A stretch of DNA of 64,000 nt from assembly GCF_009380135.2 (NCBI RefSeq), contig NZ_WHUT02000008.1:62001-126000 (forward strand), in the 5' to 3' direction. The DNA comes from Fertoeibacter niger (GTDB lineage Bacteria > Pseudomonadota > Alphaproteobacteria > Rhodobacterales > Rhodobacteraceae). Made by a program: the position numbers and the translations under genes. This document shows positions 1-8,964 of this stretch, piece by piece (the first letter of the stretch is position 1; each line of letters starts with the position of its first letter). The notes under the pieces are model-generated. The model ran no database searches. It was not told the origin of the DNA and saw only the letters and a list, made by a program, of their open reading frames with translations.

Positions 1-193
1 GCGCGCCATCCGGTGCGACCTGCGCATCGATCAGCCGGCGCAGATGCGCGTGCCAGCGCACATCGCCGGTTGCCGCCGCCAGCAGATCCAGCCCGCGATA
101 GATGCAGCCGTCTTCATAGCACCAGGCGCCGCCCTTGTAAGGGGCATAGCTGGCGCAGTAGCGGTCGAAATGGCGAAGCAGGTTTTGCATCAT
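1..193 (-). CDS. GH105/GH88-type unsaturated uronyl hydrolase (partial, N-terminal part)
   Basis: The minus strand reads an open frame from an ATG-ATG pair at 193/190 to the left edge, so only about 64 N-terminal residues are seen. The stretch GGAWCYEDGC followed by a GLDLL...ATGD segment is the pattern of the first helices of the (alpha/alpha)6 barrel of GH105/GH88 hydrolases, which remove unsaturated uronic acid from pectin-derived oligosaccharides. The start lies 4 bp after the kdgD stop in the same direction, so both probably share an mRNA. The kdgD neighbour supports a uronate role. The active-site aspartates lie beyond the window, so substrate is unknown. Confidence 0.7.
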   Translation of the reverse strand, partial: MMQNLLRHFDRYCASYAPYKGGAWCYEDGCIYRGLDLLAAATGDVRWHAHLRRLIDAQVAPDGA

Positions 194-197
194 GCGG

Positions 198-1127
<930 letters not shown>

Positions 1128-1177
1128 TCATGGATGTAATGGCAGGTGGCCCATCACGTCAATACTTATCATATAAC

Positions 1178-1188
1178 TTGTCTTACAT
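1178..1188. promoter_or_regulatory. Candidate FadR-type GntR operator
   Basis: TTGTCTTACAT matches the general FadR-subfamily operator pattern TnGTnnnACnA at every fixed base but the last. It lies 75 bp before the kdgD start in an A/T-rich patch, a reasonable place for a uronate-responsive repressor encoded next door. Direct binding is inference. Confidence 0.35.
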
Positions 1189-1370
1189 GTTGTCATGGCC
1201 CCGCGATATACACGCTGCCACGCGATGCATGTCTGCCGGGCGCGAAAGTTGAAGGATGAAATTGCTGATGAAATTCGGCCGGCATGCCGGCACCCGCGCT
1301 GGCCTTTGCTCGGATCTCGGCCGGCGGCGAAGCCGGTTGTTCGGTGAATGGCGTGGCTATCAGCGCGCTT

Positions 1371-1402
1371 GATATAGTATATCTGTGCCCATATCATATG
1401 GG
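1371..1402. promoter_or_regulatory. Two adjacent perfect palindromes upstream of gntR
   Basis: GATAT-AGT-ATATC occupies 1371-1383 and CCCATAT-C-ATATGGG occupies 1388-1402, 4 bp apart, about 75-105 bp before the GntR start codon. They resemble operators around a promoter (TATAGT at 1373-1378 could be a -10). The first shares the ten bases ATAGTATATC with the operator region next to tetR (4110-4119). Confidence 0.45.
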
Positions 1403-1475
1403 ACAGGCTCCCGCGCTTTCGTGGCGGGGCATTGGCATAAGCGGGCGAAACACCGCGCCGGACAAGGACGGGAAG

Positions 1476-2216
1476 ATGACGGCACTACCGGGCAGCAACG
1501 CGCAGAAAGGGCAGCAACCACAGACGCTGGTGGTGCAGGTGCGCGATGCGATCCGCGCGCAGATCACCGGCGGGCAGTTCAGGCCGGGTGACCGCCTGCC
1601 GTCAGAGGCCCGGCTGACCCAGGATTTCGGTGTCAGCCGCACCGTGGTGCGCGAGGCGATTGCCGCCCTGCAAGCCGACCGGCTTGTCGAGCCCCGGCAG
1701 GGCGCGGGCGTTTTTGTGCTGACCCCGCCCGCGCCGGATGAGCCCGCCTTTCAGAATGTCGATCTGGCGCGGGTAGCCTCGCTGATCGAGATGCTGGAAC
1801 TGCGGACCGCCGTGGAAGGCGATGCGGCAGGCTTTGCCGCCCTGCGCCGTTCGCCTGCACAGGAAGAAACCATCATCGAGGCTTTCGAGGCATTCCGCCA
1901 CCGCGCGCTTGAAGGGTTGCCCACGGCGGAGGCTGATTTCGCCTTTCACATCGTCATCGCCGAGGCGGCCAACAACCCGCGCTTTGCGGAATTCCTGCGC
2001 CTGACCGGCAAGGCGCTGATCCCGCGCAGCGCGGTGGCTGAGGGGGCGGATGCGAGGATCTCGCCCGATTACGCCCGCCGCCTGATCGAGGAACACGAGG
2101 CGATTGTTGTGGCCATCCAGAACGGCGACGAAACCGCCGCCCGCGCCGCGATGCGCAGCCATCTGCACAACAGCCAGACACGCTATCGCCAGTATCTGCG
2201 CGGGGTGCGGGGTTAG
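1476..2216 (+). CDS. FadR-family GntR transcriptional regulator
   Basis: The 246-residue protein has an N-terminal winged helix (about residues 17-80, with PGDRLPSEARL and VSRTVVREAI) and a C-terminal FCD ligand-binding domain. The FCD metal/ligand residues appear in FHIVIAEAANNPRF and the late EEHEAIVVAI...ARAAMRSHL helices. The start was set at 1476 because AAGGA sits about 8 bp upstream; longer in-frame starts back to 1284 lack this. It is divergent from kdgD, so it most simply controls the uronate genes, binding a sugar-acid intermediate. The actual effector cannot be read from sequence. Confidence 0.85.
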   Translation: MTALPGSNAQKGQQPQTLVVQVRDAIRAQITGGQFRPGDRLPSEARLTQDFGVSRTVVREAIAALQADRLVEPRQGAGVFVLTPPAPDEPAFQNVDLARVASLIEMLELRTAVEGDAAGFAALRRSPAQEETIIEAFEAFRHRALEGLPTAEADFAFHIVIAEAANNPRFAEFLRLTGKALIPRSAVAEGADARISPDYARRLIEEHEAIVVAIQNGDETAARAAMRSHLHNSQTRYRQYLRGVRG

Positions 2217-2249
2217 GCACCTGACTCCCATACCGTCGCCACAGCCCTT

Positions 2250-3149
2250 TCAGACCGGGATCGCCAGCGATTTCAGCGTCATCGCGTCACGCTTGGGGGC
2301 GGTGCCGAACAGCCGGGTGTAATCGCGGCTGAACTGCGAGGCGCTTTCATAGCCCACGTCGAACGCCGCCCGGGTCACGGTGCTGGCCTGCGTGACCATC
2401 AGGCGGCGCGCCTCGATCAGGCGCAACTGCTTTTGGTATTGCAGCGGGGTCATCGCGGTAAGCGCCTTGAAATGCTGATGAAAGGACGACGGGCTCATCC
2501 GCGCGGCATCGGCCATTTCCTCCACCCGGATCGGGCGGTGGTATTCCTTGCGCAACAGATAGATGGCATCGGCAATGCGGCGCGTGTGGCTGTCAGGCTG
2601 GATGATCCTGGCAATGGCGCCACCATTCGGGCCGGTCAGCAACCAGAAATACAACTCTTGCAAGATGGCCGGATACAGCACCGGCACCGCGTCGGGTGTC
2701 GAGAACAGCCGCACCAGCCGCATGAGGCAATCCTGCTGCTGCGCCGACAGATGTTCGACAAACGCGCCCAGACCATCATGGGCGGGGCAGGGAGGCTCCT
2801 CGAGCCTTGATAGAACATTGCGCAGGATGTCGTTGTCAAACTCCATCACCATGCCCATGAACGGTGCCGCGCGCGTGGCCCCGGTAATGCTGCCAATGCC
2901 CGGCATCTCGATGCTGACGGCCAATGCCATGCCTGCTGCATAGTCGATGATCTGGTCGGTCAGTTCGATCCGCTTTGCCCCCTGCACCACAATGCAAAGC
3001 GACGGTTTGTAGATCTTGCGAAACGGCATCCGCGTTTCGGTGCTGCAAATCAACACAATGCCCGGAACCGGGGTGGGGGAAACCGCATCAGGCCCGCCAT
3101 GTGCGGTGATGTAGTCTGCGATCGCGCCAATCAAACCCGATTCCATCAT
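2250..3149 (-). CDS. AraC-family regulator with AraC_N (PF06719-type) domain
   Basis: The 299-residue protein has an N-terminal cupin-like effector domain (SLCIVVQGAKRIELTDQ and VSIEMPG are characteristic) and a C-terminal pair of helix-turn-helix motifs (residues about 195-290, with RMSPSSFHQHFKALTAMTPLQYQK and a final YESASQFSRDY). The start at the ATG-ATG of 3149/3146 gives the usual family length and follows a GGGTGGA ribosome site; an upstream frame extension to 3356 is possible but unsupported. It is convergent with gntR and downstream of tetR in the same direction. Such proteins often activate a nearby alcohol/aldehyde oxidoreductase, but no target is shown. Confidence 0.85.
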   Translation of the reverse strand: MMESGLIGAIADYITAHGGPDAVSPTPVPGIVLICSTETRMPFRKIYKPSLCIVVQGAKRIELTDQIIDYAAGMALAVSIEMPGIGSITGATRAAPFMGMVMEFDNDILRNVLSRLEEPPCPAHDGLGAFVEHLSAQQQDCLMRLVRLFSTPDAVPVLYPAILQELYFWLLTGPNGGAIARIIQPDSHTRRIADAIYLLRKEYHRPIRVEEMADAARMSPSSFHQHFKALTAMTPLQYQKQLRLIEARRLMVTQASTVTRAAFDVGYESASQFSRDYTRLFGTAPKRDAMTLKSLAIPV

Positions 3150-3371
3150 CGGCTGGTTCCACCCTGCTGCTGCCCCTTGCGAGTTAGGGTGCGTGTTCAA
3201 GACCTGCCAGAGCCGCGGAGGAACAGGCAAGTTTTTTCCGGTATCCGGCATGCGGATGCCCGCAGAATGGCCCAGACTGGGCCGGCAGATACTGCAACAC
3301 TGCACGAGGGCGCAAACATCGGCAAAATGAGTGTCAGCAGATGCGGCGCGGCGCATGCAGGGCCGGAACCG

Positions 3372-4034
3372 CTAGACCGGTGTCCTGCGCGTTGCAGACA
3401 CCGACAGCCCGTCCAGGAAAAACCGCACGGCAAGGCGCACCCACGCATCATCAGCGCCCGAAACGCGCACAAGCGGGTGGTCGGGCGCAGGAATGCGCGC
3501 CTCCATCAGTGTCGCAACCCGCTGTGGGCCGGTGGCCATGTTCAGGAACAGCCGCGCCATGGCAATCGCCCAGTCTGCCTCGGTGCCGTCATCCTGCGGA
3601 GCCCGCTGCGTGAATTGCGCCACAAGAAAATCGGCCACCAGAGCCTCGGCCCGCAGGATCACGTCACGGTGCATCATCTCGCCAAGGTCGGGCGAGCGTT
3701 CCGACTCGCCGATCACGACGCGCTGCAACAGCACAGCCCGGCGCCAAGTGCACAATTCGCTGAACAATGCCGCAAACCGGAACAGCTCCCTTTCCGGGTC
3801 GCCGTTGTGGTCAAGATCGGGCAACTCGGCAAGAAAGCGTTCGACGGCATTGCCAAGTGCGGCGCGAAACAAGGTCTCCTTGTTTCCGAAATGGGCATAG
3901 ACGGTGCGTTTCGTTGTGCCGGCAACCGCAGCAACCTCATCCATCGATGCCTTGTCATAGCCACGCTCGACAAAGGTCACAAACCCCGCCTGCAGGATGC
4001 GCTTGGGTAAGGGTAAGCTGTCAAAGCCCTTCAT
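3372..4034 (-). CDS. TetR-family repressor
   Basis: The 220-residue protein carries a TetR helix-turn-helix near residues 28-55 (VAGTTKRTVYAHFGNKETLF pattern) and an all-helical C-terminal ligand domain of the AefR/TetR_C type. The start at 4034 is preceded by GAAGGAAA at good spacing, better than the upstream ATG at 4073. The gene is divergent from a molybdenum hydroxylase operon, and a perfect 21-bp palindrome lies between them at 4097-4117, so autoregulation and control of that operon are likely. The ligand is unknown; an aldehyde or N-heterocycle would fit the neighbours. Confidence 0.88.
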   Translation of the reverse strand: MKGFDSLPLPKRILQAGFVTFVERGYDKASMDEVAAVAGTTKRTVYAHFGNKETLFRAALGNAVERFLAELPDLDHNGDPERELFRFAALFSELCTWRRAVLLQRVVIGESERSPDLGEMMHRDVILRAEALVADFLVAQFTQRAPQDDGTEADWAIAMARLFLNMATGPQRVATLMEARIPAPDHPLVRVSGADDAWVRLAVRFFLDGLSVSATRRTPV

Positions 4035-4096
4035 CGGATTTCCTTCGATCACGTCTTTGTATGCCTCAGGCATCGCCCCGTTGACACCCCGTTGTG

Positions 4097-4117
4097 TATA
4101 CTATACGGTATAGTATA
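4097..4117. promoter_or_regulatory. TetR operator, perfect 21-bp palindrome
   Basis: TATACTATAC and GTATAGTATA flank a single central G, a perfect inverted repeat with ten-base arms. It lies 62 bp before the tetR start and 212 bp before the hydroxylase start. A TTGACA at 4081-4086 reads toward the hydroxylase genes and TATACG at 4102-4107 could be its -10, so a bound repressor would block it. This is textbook TetR-operator geometry, but binding is inferred. Confidence 0.65.
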
Positions 4118-4329
4118 TCAGTTTGATGCTGTATGACAGCGCCAAAGTCGCCCGGAGAAACTGCGAATGACAACAGCAAACCCGCTGCAAGACCGGCCTG
4201 CCGAACTGCATCATTCCGGCCAGCCCCGCCTTGGCCCCGATGACCGGCACTTGGCGACAATGGGTCACAAGGTGCCTGGGCCAGCACAGAACCAACCGGC
4301 CAAGCCACGCACAACCGAGGAGAAACGAC

Positions 4330-4794
4330 ATGGTTGAATTTGTGGTCAACGGGAGGCCGGTCAATGTTGAAACCGACGCCGCAAAACCGCTGCTGTGGAT
4401 TTTGCGCGAGGATCTGGGCATGTCTGGCCCGAAATACGGCTGCGGTGTTGCCCAGTGCGGGGCCTGCCGGGTGTTGGTCAACGGGGTCTCCAGGCCATCC
4501 TGCGTGACCTATCCCGGCGATGTTGTCGGGGCGAACATCGTGACGGTCGAAGGGTTGGCGGCGCCCGATGGCAGCCTTTCCGTCATCCAGCAGGCCTGGA
4601 TTGACGAACAGGTGCCGCAATGCGGCTTTTGCCAGCCTGGTTTCCTGATCGCGGTGACTGCGCTGCTAGCCGAAGTGCCACGGCCCACCGATGCGCAGAT
4701 CGACGCGGCTGTCACCAACATCTGCCGCTGCGGCACCTATCCCCGCATCCGACGCGCAATCCATCGCGCCGCAGCCACGCTCGCCCAGGGTTGA
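4330..4794 (+). CDS. Two-[2Fe-2S] small subunit of molybdenum hydroxylase (IorA-like), copy 1
   Basis: The 154-residue protein is the iron-sulfur subunit of a xanthine-oxidase-family enzyme. A plant-ferredoxin cluster is bound by C38, C43, C46 and C58, and the second cluster in the four-helix domain by C97, C100, C131 and C133. It passes electrons from the Mo centre to an outside acceptor. The start at 4330 follows GAGGAGAAACGAC. The large subunit begins 11 bp later. There is no FAD subunit, as in isoquinoline 1-oxidoreductase and membrane-linked aldehyde oxidases, so a cytochrome or other periplasmic acceptor is expected. Confidence 0.9.
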   Translation: MVEFVVNGRPVNVETDAAKPLLWILREDLGMSGPKYGCGVAQCGACRVLVNGVSRPSCVTYPGDVVGANIVTVEGLAAPDGSLSVIQQAWIDEQVPQCGFCQPGFLIAVTALLAEVPRPTDAQIDAAVTNICRCGTYPRIRRAIHRAAATLAQG

Positions 4795-4804
4795 GGAGAC
4801 CTTC

Positions 4805-7123
4805 ATGCCCCGCCTTTTGTCACGACGCACATTCCTGTTGACCGGGGCCGCCCTTGGCGGCACCGCCCTAGTCGCGGCCATCGGTGGCGCAGGTTATCTT
4901 GCCACGGTCGATGTCGATGGGCGCGACGGTTTCCTTGATGGCGACCGCGCGGTTCTGAACGCCTTTGTCGTGTTGCATGATGATGGCCGGGTGGTTGTCA
5001 ACGTGCCGAAAACCGAAATGGGCCAGGGTATCCACACCGGCCTTGCGATCGTGGTGGCCGAAGAGCTGGACATTCCGTTCGACGACCGCATCAGTGTGGT
5101 GTTTCCGACCGACCCGCATCCGGCCTATTCAAACTGGTTCAATGCGCTGCAAATCCGCCCCGAAGAGGCGGCAGGGCCGGTGGTCTGGGTGGGGCGCCGG
5201 GTGCTGGGGCAGATGGGCTTCATCGCCACGGGGGCGTCGGGGTCAACCATGGGCATGTGGCACCCGATGCGGCAGGCAGGGGCATCAGCGCGTCACATGC
5301 TGCTGGCGGCAGCGGCGGCGCGGCTGGGCGTGCCCGTGGCGGAACTTGCAACCGGCGACGGGTTCGTGCGGCATGCGGGATCGGGCCAAAGCCTGTCCTA
5401 TGGCGAGCTGGCCCGTGCGGCGGCCCTGTTGCCGCCACCCGATGATCCGGTGCTGAAACCGCGCGCGGAATGGCGGCTGATCGGCCGGTCACAGCCGCGA
5501 GTCGATCTGCCCGACAAGGTGCGGGGCGCGCCGGTTTTCGGGATGGATGTGATGCTGCCCGGCATGATCCATGCCGCCATCCGCCACGCGCCGGTCTTTG
5601 GGGCCGAAGTCGCCTCTGTGGCCAACACGGCGCAGGTGCGTGCCGAACCCGGCGTTCTGGATGTGGCGGTTATCAACGGGCGTCAGGTGGCGGTGGTGGC
5701 CCATTCCTGGTGGCAGGCGGAACAGGCAGCATCGCTGCTGGATATCGCATGGACGCAAACCGGAGACGAGGCTGCGAACAGTGCCGGAATGGCGGCGCGG
5801 TTGCAGGCGGCCCTGAACAATTCCGAACCGCATTCGCATATCGACGATGGCGATGCCGCGGAAGCGCTTGGCGATGCCGCGGCCACTCTGGTCGAGGCAG
5901 GCTATGATGTGCCATTTGTCACCCATGCCTGCATGGAGCCGGTCAATGCCACCGTGATCATCCGCGATGACGGCACGGCCGAGGCGTGGATTTCAACCCA
6001 GTCGCCCATGGCGGTGCGCAGCGGCGTGGCGCGCGGGGCCGGATGGGCGGGGGTGGAGCCCAGCTCTGTCACCTGCAACGTCACCATGAATGGCGGGGCC
6101 TTTGGCCGGCGCAGCGATCAGGATGTGGCGGCCGAGGCTGCTTTTCTGGCCGCGCGGCACCGTGGGCGGCCGGTCAAGCTGATCTGGTCGCGCGAGGAAG
6201 ACATCGCGCGCGGCCTTTACCGCAGCCACGCCGCCTGCCGCCTGCGCGCGGCGCTGGGGCCGGATGGCTTGCCGGTGGCCTATGATGCGCTGGTGGCGGC
6301 GCAATCGGCGTTCCAGTCGATCGGCAGCCGCAACCTGCCCTTCACCCCCGGGCCGGACGGCGACATCCTGTCGGTCGAGGGGCTGGACAAGCTGCACTAC
6401 ACCATCCCCAACCGGCGCATGCGCAGCATACATGTGCCCAGCCACATGCCGATCCACTTCTGGCGATCGAACGGGTTTTCGTTCAACACCTTCTTCACCG
6501 AAAGTTTCATCGACGAATGTGCGCAGGCTGCGGGTGCCGATCCGCTGGACTATCGCCGGGCGCTGCTGCGTGACACCCCGCGTCATCTGGCCGTGCTGGA
6601 CCGCGTGGCCGACATGGCCGGATGGGGCAGCCCCATGGCCCCGGGGCGCGGGCGCGGCATCGCCATCGAGGAATGCTATCGCAGCGTGGTTGCGCAGGTG
6701 GCCGAGGTCACGGTGGCCGCCGATGGGGAAATCACGGTGGACCGGGTGTTCTGCGCCGTCGATGTCGGCATGGCGATCAACCCCGATGCCGTGGTGGCGC
6801 AGATGGAAGGCGGTATCCTGTTCGGTGTCACCAGCGCGCTGATGAGCATGATCACGCTGGACCGTGGCGCGGTGGTTGAATCGAATTTTCACGACTTCCC
6901 GATCCAGCGCCTGGCCAATGCCCCTGCGGTGAAGGTGGCCCTGGTCGATACCGGGCTGCCACCCTGCGGGGCGGGCGAGCCGGGCATCGTGCCGGTGGCC
7001 GCGGCACTGGCCAATGCCATCCACGCGGCAACGGGGCGGCGGTTGCGCTCGCTGCCGCTGGCGCGCACCGAAACCATCGGCGAGCGCCGCACCCGCAGCG
7101 TTCTGCGCGACCCGGCCGCGTGA
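4805..7123 (+). CDS. Molybdopterin large subunit of IorB-like hydroxylase, copy 1, Tat-exported
   Basis: The 772-residue protein begins with a twin-arginine signal (SRRTFLLTG, residues 6-14, followed by a hydrophobic segment), so the folded complex is likely exported with its small subunit. It contains the Mo-binding domains, including QSPMAVRSGVARGAG, GGAFGRR, and near the C-terminus GAGEPG with the catalytic glutamate E725. Family reaction: hydroxylation of an N-heterocycle or oxidation of an aldehyde using water oxygen. GAGGAG precedes the ATG at 4805. It is one operon with the small subunit, under the likely control of the divergent TetR. Substrate cannot be read from sequence. Confidence 0.9.
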   Translation: MPRLLSRRTFLLTGAALGGTALVAAIGGAGYLATVDVDGRDGFLDGDRAVLNAFVVLHDDGRVVVNVPKTEMGQGIHTGLAIVVAEELDIPFDDRISVVFPTDPHPAYSNWFNALQIRPEEAAGPVVWVGRRVLGQMGFIATGASGSTMGMWHPMRQAGASARHMLLAAAAARLGVPVAELATGDGFVRHAGSGQSLSYGELARAAALLPPPDDPVLKPRAEWRLIGRSQPRVDLPDKVRGAPVFGMDVMLPGMIHAAIRHAPVFGAEVASVANTAQVRAEPGVLDVAVINGRQVAVVAHSWWQAEQAASLLDIAWTQTGDEAANSAGMAARLQAALNNSEPHSHIDDGDAAEALGDAAATLVEAGYDVPFVTHACMEPVNATVIIRDDGTAEAWISTQSPMAVRSGVARGAGWAGVEPSSVTCNVTMNGGAFGRRSDQDVAAEAAFLAARHRGRPVKLIWSREEDIARGLYRSHAACRLRAALGPDGLPVAYDALVAAQSAFQSIGSRNLPFTPGPDGDILSVEGLDKLHYTIPNRRMRSIHVPSHMPIHFWRSNGFSFNTFFTESFIDECAQAAGADPLDYRRALLRDTPRHLAVLDRVADMAGWGSPMAPGRGRGIAIEECYRSVVAQVAEVTVAADGEITVDRVFCAVDVGMAINPDAVVAQMEGGILFGVTSALMSMITLDRGAVVESNFHDFPIQRLANAPAVKVALVDTGLPPCGAGEPGIVPVAAALANAIHAATGRRLRSLPLARTETIGERRTRSVLRDPAA

Positions 7124-7172
7124 CGGCCCGCCGCGCGCCCAAATCCCGATCAAAGATCAAAGGACACCCACT

Positions 7173-7628
7173 ATGCTGAAACCGATCAGAACCCGGCTGG
7201 CCATCGCGGCCTTGACGGCTGCGCTGCTGCCCACCGCAGCACTTGCGCAGACAGATGCCATTCTGGGCACATGGCAGACCACGGACGGCAATCTTGTGAT
7301 CGAAGTCTACGACGCGGGTCAATCCTACGCGGCCCGGATGCTTCATGGCGCGCTTGTGGTCGAGGCGGATGGCACGACGTTCAAGAAGGACACGATGAAC
7401 CCCGATCCGGCGCTGCGGTCGCGGTCACTGGAAGGGATCGACTTTGTGTCCGGCCTGACGTGGGATTCCAGTGACAACCGCTGGGAAGACGGCCGGATCT
7501 ATCAGGCCGCCACCGGGCAGACCGCCTCGGCGCGCGTCACCATCGAAGGCGACACGCTGAACCTGCGCGCCTATCGCGGCACGCCGCTGGCGGGCCGGAC
7601 CATAGCGTTCCAGCGCCGGGCCAACTGA
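7173..7628 (+). CDS. DUF2147 domain exported protein
   Basis: The 151-residue protein has a Sec signal peptide ending near AALAQ (residue 26) and a DUF2147 body with ILGTWQTTDGN and the late TLNLRAYRG...RTIAFQR strands, a small beta-rich lipocalin-like fold. It lies 49 bp after the Mo large subunit in the same direction and 1 bp before a methyltransferase. DUF2147 proteins are periplasmic and of unknown biochemical role. Its position between two Mo-hydroxylase pairs suggests co-expression with them, without proving a function. Confidence 0.8.
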   Translation: MLKPIRTRLAIAALTAALLPTAALAQTDAILGTWQTTDGNLVIEVYDAGQSYAARMLHGALVVEADGTTFKKDTMNPDPALRSRSLEGIDFVSGLTWDSSDNRWEDGRIYQAATGQTASARVTIEGDTLNLRAYRGTPLAGRTIAFQRRAN

Positions 7629-7629
7629 C

Positions 7630-8268
7630 GTGACGCGCCCTTTGTCGTGCCGAAACCCGCGCGGGCCCCTGGCAGGGGGGCAAGCCACAGGTGGCGGCTG
7701 GCCGGATCATCTGCGTTTTCTGCGGTCATGGGCGTCGCACCCGCTGCGCGTTGCGGCCATCGCGCCGTCGGGGGCCAGCCTGGCCCGGCTGATCACGCGC
7801 GAGATTGACCCAGAACACGCCCCGGTTCTGGAGCTGGGGCCGGGCACCGGGGTGTTTACCCGTGCCTTGCTGGACCGTGGAATTGACGAGGCGGATCTGA
7901 CACTGGTGGAATACGGAGCTGACTTCGCCGCGCTGCTGCGCAACCGCTTTCCCCGGGCGCGGGTCTTGCAGGCCGATGCGGCGCGGCTGGCCGGGCGCAA
8001 CCTGTTTCCCGACCGGCAGGCGGGCGCGGTGGTCAGCGGCCTTGGCCTGCTGTCGATGCCGCCCAGAACCGTGTTCGCCATCATTGCGGGTGCGTTTGCC
8101 TGCATGGAGCCGCGCGGCGCCCTTTATCAGTTCACTTATGGCTTGCGCTGCCCGGTGCCCGGCCCGGTTCTGGACCGGCTGGCATTGCAGGCCACTCGGG
8201 TGGGTGGCACGCTGGCCAATCTGCCGCCCGCCTCGGTCTATCGCATCACGCGGCGCGGCCTGGGCTGA
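7630..8268 (+). CDS. Small SAM-dependent methyltransferase, PmtA-like
   Basis: The 212-residue protein has motif I as LELGPGTG (E68, G70, G72, G74) and the N-terminal [19 protein letters not shown] segment found in phosphatidylethanolamine N-methyltransferases of the alphaproteobacterial PmtA type. Phospholipid or another small amphipathic molecule is the likely acceptor, at the inner face of the membrane. The start is a GTG at 7630, one base after the DUF2147 stop, implying coupling. Why it sits between two Mo-hydroxylase gene pairs is not explained; family assignment is better than substrate assignment. Confidence 0.7.
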   Translation: MTRPLSCRNPRGPLAGGQATGGGWPDHLRFLRSWASHPLRVAAIAPSGASLARLITREIDPEHAPVLELGPGTGVFTRALLDRGIDEADLTLVEYGADFAALLRNRFPRARVLQADAARLAGRNLFPDRQAGAVVSGLGLLSMPPRTVFAIIAGAFACMEPRGALYQFTYGLRCPVPGPVLDRLALQATRVGGTLANLPPASVYRITRRGLG

Positions 8269-8482
8269 CCAACGCCGCAGGCGACAGAATTGCAGGATCA
8301 GGCAGGTTTCATCGGCCTTCGGGCAAGCGGGAACGGCGGCGGGCAGGCATAGTGCCCCTGCCGGCCAACAGCAGCGCAACCGGATGCGCGCCCGTCGGCA
8401 GAACATGCAGGCCATGACGACCGACGGAAAAGTTCCACATCCACACCGACACCCCGCAGGCAGCACGCAAGGGAGACCCCGC

Positions 8483-8935
8483 ATGACCACCTTCGCCCTC
8501 AACGGCCAGAACATCACCGTGGATGACGACCCGGCAACGCCGCTGCTTTGGGTCATCCGCGATACGCTGGGCCTGACGGGCACCAAATTCGGCTGTGGCG
8601 CCGCGCAATGCGGGGCCTGCACCCTGCATGTCGACAACATGCCGCAGCGCGCCTGCGTGACCCCGCTTTCAGATGTGGCAGGCCGGTCTGTGACGACCAT
8701 AGAGGGCCTGTCGCCGGATGGCCTGCACCCGTTGCAGCGGGCCTGGATCGAGCTGGAGGTGGCGCAGTGCGGCTATTGCCAGTCAGGCCAGATCATGAGC
8801 GCGGCAGGCTTGCTTACCACAACGCCGCGCCCCACCGATGCCGAGATCGACACGGCCATGGCGGGCAACCTGTGCCGCTGCGCGACCTACGTGCGCATCC
8901 GCGCCGCGATCCACCGGGCGGCGGATCTGGTCTAA
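8483..8935 (+). CDS. Two-[2Fe-2S] small subunit of molybdenum hydroxylase (IorA-like), copy 2
   Basis: The 150-residue protein repeats the layout of the first small subunit: C38, C43, C46, C58 for the ferredoxin-like cluster and C96, C99, C131, C133 for the helical-domain cluster. The two copies are clearly paralogous but well diverged, so this is an old duplication or separate recruitment rather than a recent copy. The start at 8483 follows AAGGGAGA. A 214-bp gap before it could hold its own promoter, though no clear one is seen. The large subunit follows after 29 bp. Confidence 0.9.
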   Translation: MTTFALNGQNITVDDDPATPLLWVIRDTLGLTGTKFGCGAAQCGACTLHVDNMPQRACVTPLSDVAGRSVTTIEGLSPDGLHPLQRAWIELEVAQCGYCQSGQIMSAAGLLTTTPRPTDAEIDTAMAGNLCRCATYVRIRAAIHRAADLV

Positions 8936-8964
8936 TGCACACCCACCCCAAAGGAGCGATGCCC

